From positions 32,530,537 to 32,594,536 of the forward strand of contig NC_083868.1 of the NCBI RefSeq assembly GCF_032452875.1: a stretch of DNA of 64,000 nt. Reading direction: 5' to 3'. Source of the stretch: Bos javanicus (taxonomy: Eukaryota > Chordata > Mammalia > Artiodactyla > Bovidae). Position numbers and translations under genes: made by a program. Of this stretch, positions 48,197-58,833 are shown one piece after another (within the stretch, counting starts at the first letter, position 1; every line of letters starts with the position of its first letter). The notes beneath the pieces were generated by a model. The model ran no database searches. It saw only the letters and a list, made by a program, of their open reading frames with translations, and was not told the DNA's origin.

Positions 48197-48594
48197 CTTT
48201 ACTTAAACTCTAAGAATTTAAAATTATAACATTAAAATTGTAAACTATATAAAACTGTATACTGTAAAATAAAGCTTTTCTTCCTAATTAAAAGGGTAAA
48301 GTTTATACTCTATATACAGTTGTATTTTGGTAGATCATAGGACACTTGGCTGTGGCTTTGTGCAGTGGAATAAGAGAAGAAAATGTTTATTGCTTTAGTG
48401 GGCAACCAACTCTACTGAAGACACTAGTTGTTGTCCCTCCAAATTAAAGAGATGGTTGGAGGTTTGTTTTCTATGTACTGGTTCCCATTTTCCTCTCAGA
48501 TTTTATTTTTGCTTCATTGTTGTTATGAACATTCATTTTACTTGAGTCAAGCTTTTGAGAAATGAAAATTTCACAATGTACATTAAGCCAATGC
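48197..48594. other. Intergenic DNA, nothing recognised
   Basis: No named repeat or exon seen. Confidence 0.5.
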
Positions 48595-48608
48595 CAGCCC
48601 TCCTGAGT

Positions 48609-48846
48609 TGGAGAAGAAAATGGCAACCCACTGCAGTATTCTTGCCTGGAGAATCCTGTGGACAGAAAAACCTGGTGGGCTGCTGTTCATGGGGTCGCAC
48701 AGAGTCAGACACGACTGAAGTGACATAGCATGTGTGCATGCATTGGAGAAGCAAATGGCAACCCACTCCACTATTCTTGCCTGGAGAATCCCAGGGACAG
48801 AGGAGCCTGTTAGGCTGCCATCTATGGGGTCACACGGAATTGGACA
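48609..48846 (+). mobile_element. BOV-A2 SINE, 5' portion (interrupted)
   Basis: Sense BOV-A2 from TGGAGAAGAAAATGGCAACC through both body units. It breaks off after CACACGGAATTGGACAG near its 3' end, where BovB sequence starts. The last bases of the SINE appear at 49698-49725. The outer TSD CAGCCCTCCTGAGT lies at 48595-48608 and 49726-49739 (perfect, 14 bp). Confidence 0.92.
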
Positions 48847-48847
48847 G

Positions 48848-49028
48848 GGGGGCAGGAGGAGAAGGGTAAGACAGAGGATGAGATGGCTGGATGGCATCAC
48901 TGACTTGATGGACATGAGTCTGGGTGAACTTCGGGAGTTGGTGATGGATGGGGAGGCCTGGTGTGCTGCAATTCATGGGGTTGCAAAGAGTCGGACATGA
49001 CTGATCGACTGAACTGAACTGAACTGAA
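48848..49028 (+). mobile_element. BovB 3' end, copy 1 (in BOV-A2)
   Basis: About 180 bp of sense BovB 3' end (GGGCAGGAGGAGAAGGGTAA start, GACTGAACTGAACTGAACTG end), immediately followed by a second, longer BovB 3' end in the same orientation. Confidence 0.92.
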
Positions 49029-49697
49029 GTGGCATCTGGTCCCATCACTTCATGGGAAATAGACAGGGAAATAGTGGAAACAGTGTCAGACTTTATTTTG
49101 GGGGGCTCCAAAATCACTGCAGATGGTGACTGCAGCCATGAAATTAAAGGACGCTTACTCCTTGGAAGAAAAGTTATGACCAACCTAGATAGCATATTCA
49201 AAAGCAGAGACATTACTTTGCCAACAAAGATCTGTCTAGTCAAGGCTATGGTTTTTCCAGTGGTCATGTATGGATGTGAGAGGTGGACTGTGAAGAAAGC
49301 TGAGTGCCAAAGAATGGATACTTTTGAACTGTGGTGTTGGGAGAAGACTCTTGAGAGTCCCTTGGACTACAAGGAGATCCAACTAGTCCATTCTGAAGGA
49401 GATCAGCCCTGGGATTTCTTTGGAAGGAATGATGCTAAAGCTGAAACTCCAGTACTTTGGCCACCTCATGCAAAGAGTTGACTCATTGGAAAAGACTGTG
49501 ATGCTGGGAGGGATTGAGGGCAGGAGGAAAAGGGGACGACAGAGGATGAGATGGCTGGACGGCATCACTGACTCGATGGACATGAGTCTGAGTGAACTCC
49601 GGGAGTCGGTGATGGACAGGGAGGCCTGGCATTCTGCAATTTATGGGGTCGCAAGGAGTTGGACACGACTGAGCGACTGAACTGAACTGAACTAAAC
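49029..49697 (+). mobile_element. BovB 3' end, copy 2 (in BOV-A2)
   Basis: About 670 bp of sense BovB. The frame 49029-49481 (150 codons) carries the C-terminal region (GSKITADGDCSHEIKGRLLL, MYGCERWTVKKAECQRMDTF); a frameshift follows, and 49420-49680 finishes the protein to its natural end ([11 protein letters not shown]). Sequence is close to the family consensus, suggesting a young copy. Confidence 0.93.
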
Positions 49698-49725
49698 TGA
49701 AGCGACTTAGCAGTAGCAGCAGCAG
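49698..49725 (+). mobile_element. BOV-A2 3' tail remnant
   Basis: CTGAAGCGACTTAGCAGTAG followed by CAG repeats: the 3' end of the BOV-A2 that began at 48609, just before the right TSD. Confidence 0.88.
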
Positions 49726-49739
49726 CAGCCCTCCTGAGT

Positions 49740-50210
49740 AATTTTGCTTTGCTTTGCTTTGTATTTGCTGTGATGACCAACATTTAACCGTGGTTTTACA
49801 CTCCCTTCAATGCCCATATCTTAGAAGTTGAGGTAATAAATTTTTCTTTTACATAGTGTAACACACATAATGAAAATTGATCCTGAATATTCTTACAAAA
49901 TAAACCTGTTAAAGACACAGTTAGAGTTCAGAAGGGTTTTCTTTTCTTCCCTGCACATGATTTCTAGTTTCACCTGATTTTCCATATATCCACTGCTGTA
50001 AGAGTGCTAGTTTTCTGGATTCATTTAGAAAAACCCTTTACAAGTGATTCCATCCTTTGTTTCTGTTATACGGCTGGAAGCAAGCACATAACCTCAACTT
50101 TGTTGAAACCTCATGTTTGTCAGATGTACATGACTAACATGAAAATTGATAAATAGAAGTCTCAAATAAATTGTTGGGAGGCAGAAGAGGGAGCTCTCAT
50201 GCTCTGTGAT
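49740..50210. other. Intergenic DNA
   Basis: Starts with three GCTTT units (49747-49761). Nothing else recognised. Confidence 0.5.
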
Positions 50211-50477
50211 AGGGGTCCCCAAGCCCTGGGACAACTAGTACCTGTACACTACTTATTAGGAACCAGGCTGAACAGAAGGAGGTGAGTGGTGAACAAGCCA
50301 GCAAATCATCTGTCATTCTCCATCACTTGCATTACCACCTGCACCATTACTCATATTACTACCTGTGCCATCCCCACCATAGGATCACATTACTGCTTGA
50401 TCCTCATCCCAATCCATGGAAGAACAACTAACTTCCAGGAAACCAGTCTCTGGTGCCACAAAAGTAGAGGACTGTTG
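50211..50477. mobile_element. Probable hAT-type DNA transposon relic
   Basis: Starts AGGGGTCCCCAAGCCCTGGG and ends GAAACCAGTCTCTGGTGCCA ... AGAGGACTGTTG: imperfect terminal inverted repeats of the CAGGGGTCCCCAACC kind seen in mammalian non-autonomous hAT elements. The inner part (TAGGAACCAGGCTGAACAGA, GGAGGTGAGTGGTGAAC) matches such a family as I remember it. The 8-bp target duplication is not readable. Confidence 0.55.
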
Positions 50478-51951
50478 ATTTAATCCATTTAAATTTAAGA
50501 TAATTATCACTATGTATATTTCTATTGTAATTGTATTAATTGTTTTGGATTAAAGACAATCTCTTTAACAAGTGGTGCTGGGAAATCTGGTCAACCACTT
50601 GTAAAAGAATGAAACTAGACCACTTTCTAACACCATACACAATAATTGTTTTGGGTTTGTTTCTGTAAGTCTTTTTCTTATCTTATGTTTCCCACCTAGA
50701 GCAGTTCCTTTAGCACCTGTTGTAAAGCTGATTTGGTGGTGTTGAAACCTCTGAGTTTTGCTTTTCTGTAAAGCTTTTTATTTCTCCATCAAATATGAAT
50801 GAGATCCTTGCCAGGTAAAATAATCTTGGTTGTAGGTTTTTCCCTTTCATCACTTTAAATATATCCTGCCAATCCCTTCTGGTCTGGAAAGTTTCTGCTG
50901 ATAAAGCTGATGATGACCTTAGGGGATTCCCTTGTATGTTATTTCTTGTACTTTCCTTACTGCTTTTAATATTTTCTATTTAACCTCTGTTAGTTTGATT
51001 GATATGTATCTCAGTATATTTCTCCTTGGGTTTATCCTGCAAGGACTCTTTGTGCTTCCTTTACCATGTTAGGGAAGTTTTTGTCTATAATCTTTTCAAA
51101 TGTTTTATTAGACACTTCATCTTCTTCTGGGACCCCTATAATTCAAATATTCATGCATTTAATATTGTCTTAAAGGTCTCTGAGGTTGTTTTCATTTATT
51201 TTAATTTTTTAAAAATATTCTGCTCTGTGGCATTCCCGCATTCTATATTCCAGCTCACTTTTGTTTATTTTCTGCCTCAGTTATTCCTCTATTGATTCCT
51301 TCTAGCATATTTTTCATTTCAGTTATCATGTGATTTATCACTGATTGTTTGTCCTTTAGTTCTTCTAGGTCATTGTTAGACATTTCTTTTATATCATTGA
51401 TCCATGCCTCCACTATGTTTCTGAGATCTTGGATCATCTTTGCTATCATTACTCTGAATTCTTTTTAAGGCGGATTGCCTATTTCCTCTTCATTTATATG
51501 TCTTGTAGGTTTTTCTCTTTCTCTTTCTTCTGCAACATATTTGTCTGTTGTTTCATTCTGTCTAACTTACTGTGTTTATGATCTCCTTTCTTCAGGCCAC
51601 AGGGTTGTAGTTCCTTTTGCTCCTGTTGTCTGCCTCATGGTCAGCAAGTTTGGTCCAGGGGCTTGAGTAGGCTTTCTGGTGGGAAGAACTGGTACCTGCA
51701 CTCTGGTGGGTGAAGCTGAGTTTTTTCCCTCTGGTGGGAAGAGCCAGATCAAGTGTTTTGAGGTGTCTGTGAGCTTAGTACAATTTTAGGCAACCTTTCT
51801 GCTAATGGGTGGGGTTGCATTCCTGTCTTACTCCTTGGTTGGCATGAGGTCTCCAGCACTGAAGCCTGTGGGCAGTTGTGTGGAGCCAGGTCTTGGTGTT
51901 GAGATGGATACCTCCAGGAGAGCACAAGCTGATTAACATTCCCTAGGATCA
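50478..51951 (-). mobile_element. L1 5' half: ORF1 region (minus strand)
   Basis: Antisense of an old L1 ORF1 and following sequence: TCTTGGTTGTAGGTTTTTCC (50823), CAATCCCTTCTGGTCTGGAA (50870), CTTCTTCTGGGACCCCTATA (51121). A minus-strand frame at 51255-51449 (MIAKMIQDLRNIVEAWINDI ... LEELKDKQSVINH) looks like a piece of the ORF1 coiled coil. Ruined by stops. It carries a tiny L1 ORF2 insert at 50549-50642. Confidence 0.75.
50549..50642 (+). mobile_element. 94-bp internal L1 ORF2 piece with 12-bp TSD
   Basis: Sense ORF2 sequence (GACAATCTCTTTAACAAGTG ... TTTCTAACACCATACACAA), nearly the same as 38019-38100, with neither 3'UTR nor poly(A) tail. Flanked by a perfect TSD TAATTGTTTTGG at 50537-50548 and 50643-50654. 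Confidence 0.9.
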
Positions 51952-52084
51952 GGAATTCTCTGGTGGTTCAGCACTGTACTCAGTGCTCAGACCCTAGATG
52001 TCCAGATCTGACCCCTGGACAGGGAACCAAGTGCCCAGAAGCCTCACAGTGTGGCCAGAGAAAAAATAAAGAAAAAAAAAAAAA
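51952..52084 (+). mobile_element. CHR-1-like SINE
   Basis: Short tRNA-derived SINE: GAATTCTCTGGTGGTTCAGC head, TGACCCCTGGACAGGGAACC middle, CTCACAGTGTGGCCAGAG, then an A-rich tail that ends at about 52084. Inserted in the minus-strand L1. Confidence 0.8.
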
Positions 52085-52545
52085 CAGTAGACAAGCAAAA
52101 TCCAAGACCAACAGCAAAAACTAAAGCAGACAGCCACAACAAGGCACATACAAAGGAAAGAAAATAAACAAACAGACAAATGAAAAAAATAAAACCAAGC
52201 AAAAAGAACCAAAAGATTGTACAGGAAGCAAAGAAAAAAATAACACAAAAAATAAGAGAACAAGGACACAAACAAAAGTACTAAAAAATGAAAATAATCA
52301 ATAAGGGCTAAACTAACAAAAACAAAACAAAAACAGAAAGCAAACTAAAACTAAAAAAAGCAAAGAAAACAGAGCAAACGCATAAAAAATGATTGAAAAA
52401 AAAAAAAACCCTGAAGAATGAAAACAATAAAAAGATACAAAACAAAACACTGAAATAAAAATAGAATAATAAAACTATTTTTAAAAAATATAGAAACAAC
52501 AGCACCAACAACTGAACAAAATGAAATGAAGGAATAATAGTAATA
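52085..52545 (+). repeat. A-rich, T-poor low-complexity stretch
   Basis: About 460 bp made mostly of A runs separated by C, G or short AC/AG units, with very little T. It lies between the CHR SINE and the L1 5'UTR. It gives hydrophobic, F/L-rich minus-strand frames (51994-52275, 52308-52511) that are artefacts of composition. Confidence 0.85.
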
Positions 52546-53986
52546 TTTTCCTGAGACCTCTGAGAGGGTCCTTGCTCCTACAGTGAGGCACAGCCAACCT
52601 CTGCCTCCCCAAGAGGCCCTCTCATACCTCTAGGTATGTCTCTGTTCCTGCTGTGGGCACGATGGGTCCAGCTCAGACCCTGATGTGGCCCAATTCCCAT
52701 GTATACTTGCCTCTAAAGTCCAGTACTACTGAAGTTAGGCTGGTTTCATTTGTGGGAACACTAATCTATTCAGATATTCCACAGAAATAGGATTTATCAA
52801 GCCAATTACAGGAATTTAATCTGCAGTTTAGGCAGCTTCACATAAGAGATTGCTATTCCTCTTCCTTAGATGCACTGCCCCTGAGGATCATCTTTGGTTT
52901 TGCCCCTGCCTCTATGTATGCCCCACTCTCAGGTATCTTTTCCTCACTCAGGTGAGAGGGAGTGAAAGTAGCAGCTGATTGGGGCACACTTACTCATTCA
53001 CACAAGGGAGAGGTACAGCAGCCACAACTGGGATATGTGCAGAGTGCCTGTAGTAGCAGAGACTGTCAGGTAGGTGCAACAGATTGAGAAATGTTCGCTG
53101 TAGTGGGAGTACCTCCCAGTGCCCACAGAGGCAGGGTTTGTCCTGTGGGTACAGTGATGGGCCCCTCCCATGTGTGCCACTCAAAGTTGGTGCCTCATTT
53201 CCAAGGCTGATCAAGGTTCCTCAGGTGTATTCCTGGCCATGGTGCCTGTAACTCCTGTCCCTTCTGTTGTATCCATGCGGGCAATAGCAGTCCTCTCCCT
53301 GTATCTGCTCTCTTAACCTCTTAACCCCATGCTTTAGCACTCTGCCCCAGCGAGCACTGGTGGATTCCTGTGTCCAGGAGCCTGTGTACTGGAGCCTACA
53401 TGGGCAGATGAGGCCTTAGCATGAGGGGCAGGTGAACCTGCTCAGATGGGCGCCCATGTCAGTGCCTACAGCAGCTGATTGGGAAGAAGGTTGCAATGGT
53501 AGCCTAGCCCCTTGACCACCACTCAACAACCACACCTTACTTTTATCATGTCCCAGGCTTTTTCTGCCAGCCTACCAGTTGTGGAGCTCCTTATTCCTGT
53601 CCCTTAGGTTGCCTTTCCACTGCCAACAGCTGATCCCTCCTGGGCCCATGTTCCAAACCTCAATTTCTAGAACCCAGCCCCTATCCACAACAGGAGACAC
53701 ACTGTTCAGGCTGGGGTCCTCAGGGCTTTGGCACAGACAATGTGTACAATTTTTACATTGCTCTGCCTTCTACAGACCATACACAGCATTATCCTTTGAT
53801 CCCTCAAAGTTCTCTTTCTTTTCCAACTGATTTCCCCACTGTGGGGTAGGGGGAACATCTGTGTGCATGAACTTTTTCTCACTTTGAACTTTCTGCTAGA
53901 GTTGCTGGTCTCTGTTGTGATTCCTTTTTTAGTTATTTATTTCTTTCATCCTATCCAGTTGCAAGGGGATTTTTCTTTTCCTTTTA
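52546..53986 (-). mobile_element. L1 5'UTR (minus strand)
   Basis: A 1.4-kb, clearly more GC-rich block than its surroundings, typical of an L1 5'UTR read antisense. It lies upstream (in minus orientation) of the ORF1 region and ends, beyond the SINE at 53996, at about 54385 with CACTGTCTTAACTCCTCCTC, a form of the L1 5' terminus. No coding content. It would have held the L1 promoter. Confidence 0.65.
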
Positions 53987-53995
53987 GGTGCCCAA

Positions 53996-54201
53996 CACAC
54001 AACTGAAAATGAAAGTCACTCAGTTGTATCCAACTCTTTGTGACCTTATGGGCTATACAGTCCATGGAAATTTCCAGGGCAGAATCCTGGAATGGGTAGC
54101 CTTTCCCTTCTCCAGGGGATCTTCCCAACACAGGGATCGAACCCAGAACTCCCACATTGCAGGTGGATTCTTTACCAGCTGATCCACAAGGGAAGCCTTT
54201 G
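53996..54201 (-). mobile_element. Bov-tA SINE with 9-bp TSD
   Basis: Minus-strand SINE with head complement TCTTTACCAGCTGATCCACA at about 54169 and body to 53996. TSD GGTGCCCAA at 53987-53995 and 54202-54210. Inserted in the L1 5'UTR. Confidence 0.92.
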
Positions 54202-54385
54202 GGTGCCCAAAGTCTTCTGCCAATGTTCTTGTCCTTTTAGGTGTCCAAAGTCTTCTGGTAATAATGTTCAACAGATGTTCTGTGAGAATTATTCCATTTG
54301 AAAAAGTTCTCAATGAATACTTGTGTAGACAGACAAATTCTTCACCTCCTATTTCACTGTCTTAACTCCTCCTCTGGTAAACTCA
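54202..54385 (-). mobile_element. L1 5' terminus, minus strand
   Basis: Rest of the L1 5'UTR after the SINE. The unit CCTTTTAGGTGCCCAAAGTCTTCTG (spelled here by position: 53980-53995 joined to 54211-54219) is repeated at about 54233-54256 with one change. Confidence 0.55.
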
Positions 54386-54399
54386 TTAATATTTACACT

Positions 54400-55415
54400 A
54401 GCATTCCCCAAATTACATAGTATAAATCTAACAAAATATGTCAAAAATCTGTATGATGGAAAGTACAGAATCTTGATAAATGAAATAAAAAAACTAAATA
54501 AATGAAGAAATATCCCATGTTCATGGATAGGAAGATAATACTGTTCAGATGTTAGTTTTTCTCAACTTGATATGCAGGTTCAATGCATTTCAAACAAAAT
54601 ACTGTAAATTACATTGTGAATATCAAGAAACTGGTTCTAAACGTTACATGGAGAGGCAAAATTCCCCATAAAAATCCAGGAAAAAAAAAAAAAAAAAAAA
54701 CATTAAGAGGAGTATCTGAATTGAAGACTTACTATAAAGCTAAATTAGTAAAATTGTGATACTGGTGGAAGAATATACAAATAGATCAGTGAAAGAGCAT
54801 ACAGAGCCCAGAAAAAGACCCTCCCGTAAATATAGATAATGAATCTTTGAAAAAGGAATAAAGGTAATACCATGGTGCAGAGATAGTCTTTTCAACAAAC
54901 AGTACTAGAACAACATGCAAAAACAAACAAAAAAAGAATCTGGACATATTCTACGTTTCACACACTAACTCAAAAGGGATCATAAATCTAAATATAAAAT
55001 GCAAGCTATAATGTTTCTAGAATATAAAATAGGGGAAAACATAGATGACCTTGAGTATAGTGATCACTGTTTTATATATAACAATGTAGGCACAATCTAC
55101 AAGAGAAATATGATAAACTAGATTTCATTAAGATTAAAAACTTCTGCTCTATGAAAAATGATATCAAGAGAATGAGAAGACAAACCGCAAACTATCTGTA
55201 AGAGACACATCTAATAAAACACTGCTTTCCAAAATATAAAAGAACTCTTAAAACTCAAGAAAATAAACAAACAAAAAAACTGATTAAAAATGGACCAAAA
55301 CCTTAACAGACACCTCACCAAAGAGGCACAGATGGAAAGTAAGTATTAGAAAAGATTCTCAACTTAGTATGTCAGCAGAGAAATGCAAATTAAAACAACA
55401 ATGGTATACTACCTC
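54400..55415 (+). mobile_element. Ancient L1 ORF2, left of SINE
   Basis: Sense, highly decayed ORF2: CCCATGTTCATGGATAGGAA (54513), GGTTCAATGCATTTCAAACA (54576), ACTATAAAGCTAAATTAGTA (54730), and AAATGCAAATTAAAACAACA (55381). Interrupted by a BOV-A2 at 55416. Confidence 0.75.
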
Positions 55416-55686
55416 TGCTGCTGCTAAGTCGCTTCAGTCGTGTTCGACTCTGTGCGACCCCATAGATGGCAGCCCACCAGGCTCCCCTGTCCCTGGGATT
55501 CTCCAGGCAAGAACACTGGAGTGGGTTGCCATTTCCTTCTCCAATGCATGAAAGTGAGAAGTGAAAGTGAAGTAGCTCAGTCATGTCCGACTCTTAGCGA
55601 CCCCATGGACTGCAGCCTACCAAGGCTCCTCTGCCCTTGGCATTTTCCAGACAAGAGTACTGGAGTGGGTTGCCATTGCCTTCTCC
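55416..55686 (-). mobile_element. BOV-A2 SINE with 13-bp TSD
   Basis: Minus-strand dimer, 271 bp, with a perfect TSD GGTATACTACCTC at 55403-55415 and 55687-55699. High identity to the family and surviving CpGs suggest youth. Confidence 0.96.
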
Positions 55687-55699
55687 GGTATACTACCTC

Positions 55700-55865
55700 A
55701 CTCCTATTAAAATGGCCAATGTTTGGAATAGGACACTGCTAAATGCTGGTAAGGGTGTGGGACAACAGGAACTCTCACTCATAGCTGCTGGGAATGCAAT
55801 GTGATTGAGCCACTTGGAAAACAATTTGTTAGATTCTTGGAACTTTGTAAACTGCTCAAGAAACA
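55700..55865 (+). mobile_element. Ancient L1 ORF2, right of SINE
   Basis: Continuation: CTCCTATTAAAATGGCCAAT, then a relic of the cysteine-rich region (GCTGCTGGGAATGCAATGTG). It ends near 55865. Confidence 0.72.
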
Positions 55866-55869
55866 AATT

Positions 55870-58037
55870 ATCTTAATTAAAAATGTAGGATGTGTGCTGG
55901 ACAAATAGAGTCACATTCAACATGGATGCAATTTTGCTTTCAAGGTAAAAATTAAATTTATAACATACAAATAAGAATTCAGCAGTTCTAAAGCATATTT
56001 ATCCCTTAATGGAAGGCAATTTTGACCAAAAAATGTCAGTGGAGTTGGTTATTTGAGTATGTGATGGCAGAGGAATGATTTTTTGCATATCAGAGATGTA
56101 AGTCAACAATAATGGACCAAGACAGAAGTTTTGAGGACTGAGAATTGGAAGTAATTGAGAAATAGAGGTAACAATAATATTGAGTGTTATCTAGAGATTT
56201 AATCATCTAAAATTTTTACCTAACATGAAAGTCACTGCATAAATGAATTACACTCCTCATAAAAATATGATATCTAAATTATTACATATAACATTTAAAA
56301 AATTCAGGCATCCTGCCTCTTGAATATGTGAGCCAAGTAGATGGAAAACAAAAGACAATAGTAACAGCAAAATATATGAAAATGTTAAATGAGGACATAT
56401 GACAACCCCAAAAGAAGTAAAATTGAATGTAATCATGGTTAAATGATTTCATTAGAAATTCAGAGTAGGAAGTTCAAAATTAAAACTTCCTGTGGTGGAT
56501 AAAAATGGAAAAGCTTAATTAAAGTGAAAATTAAACAGGCCCTTTTCAAAGTAGCTACCTTTTTACAGCACACTCATCTATCTTGGAGACACTGAGCTAG
56601 AGTCACTTTCAGCATAGATACAACTTGATTTTGTCAAAGAGGGAGGAAAGATCACAGAAAAGGAGTTACTGGGGCATTGAATGATATGTACAGTTGGATT
56701 TAATTAGGCCAAAGTGATAAGTGATGGTTTTAAGCATAAGAATTAACACAGATGGCCAAAAAAGACAAATTCAGTATCTTCAATCTGGAAAATGTCAGGC
56801 TTAGCATAGATAATGAAGTCCTAGAAAGTTAAGAATGAAATAAAGGCTCTGCTTGAAATGGCAAATGATTCTAGGAAGGAAAGCATGCACACACTATTCT
56901 TAGAATTCCTAAATAGATAATAATTGTATTAGCTTAGCCCAGATTTTCAGCCACAGTAACTTAAGGAGGGCTAAAACTGAAAATTCTGTCAAGATAATAA
57001 ATATTAAGCTAAATTTTTTATATTTTTATTTTAAAAAGAAAATAAAATATGAAGACCATAGTTTAAATTTTATATTGTTATTAAATATCCTTCTACCACA
57101 GTACGTTTATAACCTAGTTAATTTTAAGGTGGTAATTATATATAGAGAGATAACATTTAGGGATGCAGATCTCTGATTATTATTATTTCAATGAAACAAT
57201 CTGAAAATTAATACTGAAAAAAATTAAATTAAATTAGTTGTATTTTCTATGCAATATTGATTCCAAGTTATACTCTACTGTATAAAGAATTGATATACCA
57301 GTATTTTAATTTGAGATTTCCAAAAATCAGTACCATCAAAAGAAAACCCTTGAGAATTTTAGACTAAAGTAAATGAGAATATACTACTGACTTTTTTAAA
57401 AGAAGACTGAAAATAGTGTCTATTAGTACACCTGAAATGCTTTTTTTTTTTTTTAATTTGAACACCATGAACATTCAATACCTATAATTTAAGTGAATCA
57501 TCAGTGACATTGTTTCTCTGTTGGGGGCACTGATTAATTCAGGTCTGTGAAGATGAATGATAGTTAATGAAGAAACTGTCTAGGCATTCAGTTAATGATT
57601 TTAGAGAAAATACAGAGAGTGGGGGGAAAGACAGAGAGAGACAGAGACAGACAGAGATTGCTTCCAACAAAAACAAGATAAATATTTTTATGCCCAAGAT
57701 TGAAAATGAAATGAAAGCAGTAACTGGGACTGCAGCCATAAGACTGCCAGATCATAAGTCTGTATATAGGAGTTAAGAGTTTTACTCCCTTCTAAATAAA
57801 ATTTCCAGTTATTCAGAGTACTGGAACCAGACTTAGCACTTTTAAGCCAGAGGTTGCTGTTGATCACCAATACTTATAAAGGAGTCTTTCAAAATCTATA
57901 ACTGTAGTTGATTCAACAGTTAATCCCAATAAAGGATCATAAGTGAAGGAAAATGAATAGGTGACCCCTGTAAGTTGATGATCACTCAAGAAAGCCAAGT
58001 TTACTTAACCACAGAATCAAATAAAACAAAATAGGCA
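55870..58037. other. Intergenic DNA, nothing recognised
   Basis: AT-rich with a T run at about 57440-57454 and a GA-rich stretch at 57614-57658. No named repeat or exon seen. Confidence 0.5.
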
Positions 58038-58496
58038 TCAATTCAGTTCAGTCACTCAGTCGTGTCCACCTCTTTGTGACCCCATCGACTGCAGCACGCC
58101 AGGCCCCCTTGTCCATCACCAACTCCCAGAGTTTACTCAAACTCATGTCCATTGAGTTGGTGATGCCATCCAACTATCTCATCCTCTTTCGTACCCTTCT
58201 CCTCCTGCCTTCAATCTTTTGCAGCATCAGGGTCTTTTCTAATGAGTCAGTTCTTTGCATCATGTGGCCAAAGTATTGGAGTTTCAGCTTCAGCGTCAGT
58301 CCTTCCAATGAATCTTCAGGACTGATTTCCTTTAGAATGGATGGGTTGGAGCTCCTTGCAGTCCAAGAGACTCTCAAGAATCTTCTCTAGCACCACAGTT
58401 CAACAGCATCAATTCTTCGGTGCTCAGCTTTCTTTATAGTCCAACTCTCACATCCATACATGACTACTGGAAAAATCATAGCTTTGACAAGATGGC
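58038..58496 (-). mobile_element. BovB 3' end, 0.46 kb
   Basis: Minus-strand copy with tail complement at 58038-58065, covering the ORF C-terminus (minus-strand frame 58174-58377: [20 protein letters not shown]). It breaks off at about 58496. No TSD found. Confidence 0.93.
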
Positions 58497-58704
58497 TAGC
58501 AACAAAATCATGCAACAGAATTATGAGACATGCCTCAAAACAATAAAACAATGATGGAATGAGACTCATATCCTTCCCAGTGAGCACCATAAATTAATAA
58601 TTGCTAGGACATGCTTCTTTGCATGCACTAAAAACAAAAACATAAGGAAAAAGTGACATTATACTGAAACCTGAGGTCATTTACCATATTTTAGTATATG
58701 TTAC
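58497..58704. other. Spacer, nothing recognised
   Basis: Short stretch between two BovB-containing elements. Confidence 0.5.
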
Positions 58705-58712
58705 CAGCTTTT

Positions 58713-58833
58713 GGCAAGGAGACAAGATGGCAGAGTACAAGGACATGTGCTTATCTTCTGCAAGAACCCCAAAATTGTCACAAGCTGCTGACCAACCATT
58801 GACAGGAGAATGTTCGATCCCACCAAAAATATA
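58713..58833 (+). mobile_element. L1 5' end (first ~115 bp), joined to BovB
   Basis: GGAGACAAGATGGCAGAGTA, then CCCCAAAATTGTCACAAGCT, GACCAACCATTGACAGGAGA and GATCCCACCAAAAA: the beginning of the bovine L1 5'UTR as I know it. It includes the CAAGATGGC sequence (58723-58731) that in mammalian L1s is the YY1 site setting transcription start. It stops after about 115 bp, and BovB sequence begins at about 58834. Confidence 0.8.

Noticed and set aside
52044..52511. Minus-strand frames full of F, L and C that look like membrane proteins
   Set aside because: They are translations of the complement of an A-rich, T-poor low-complexity stretch; no start context, domain or conservation signal.
53579..53830. 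83-codon plus-strand frame
   Set aside because: Antisense of an L1 5'UTR; no motif.
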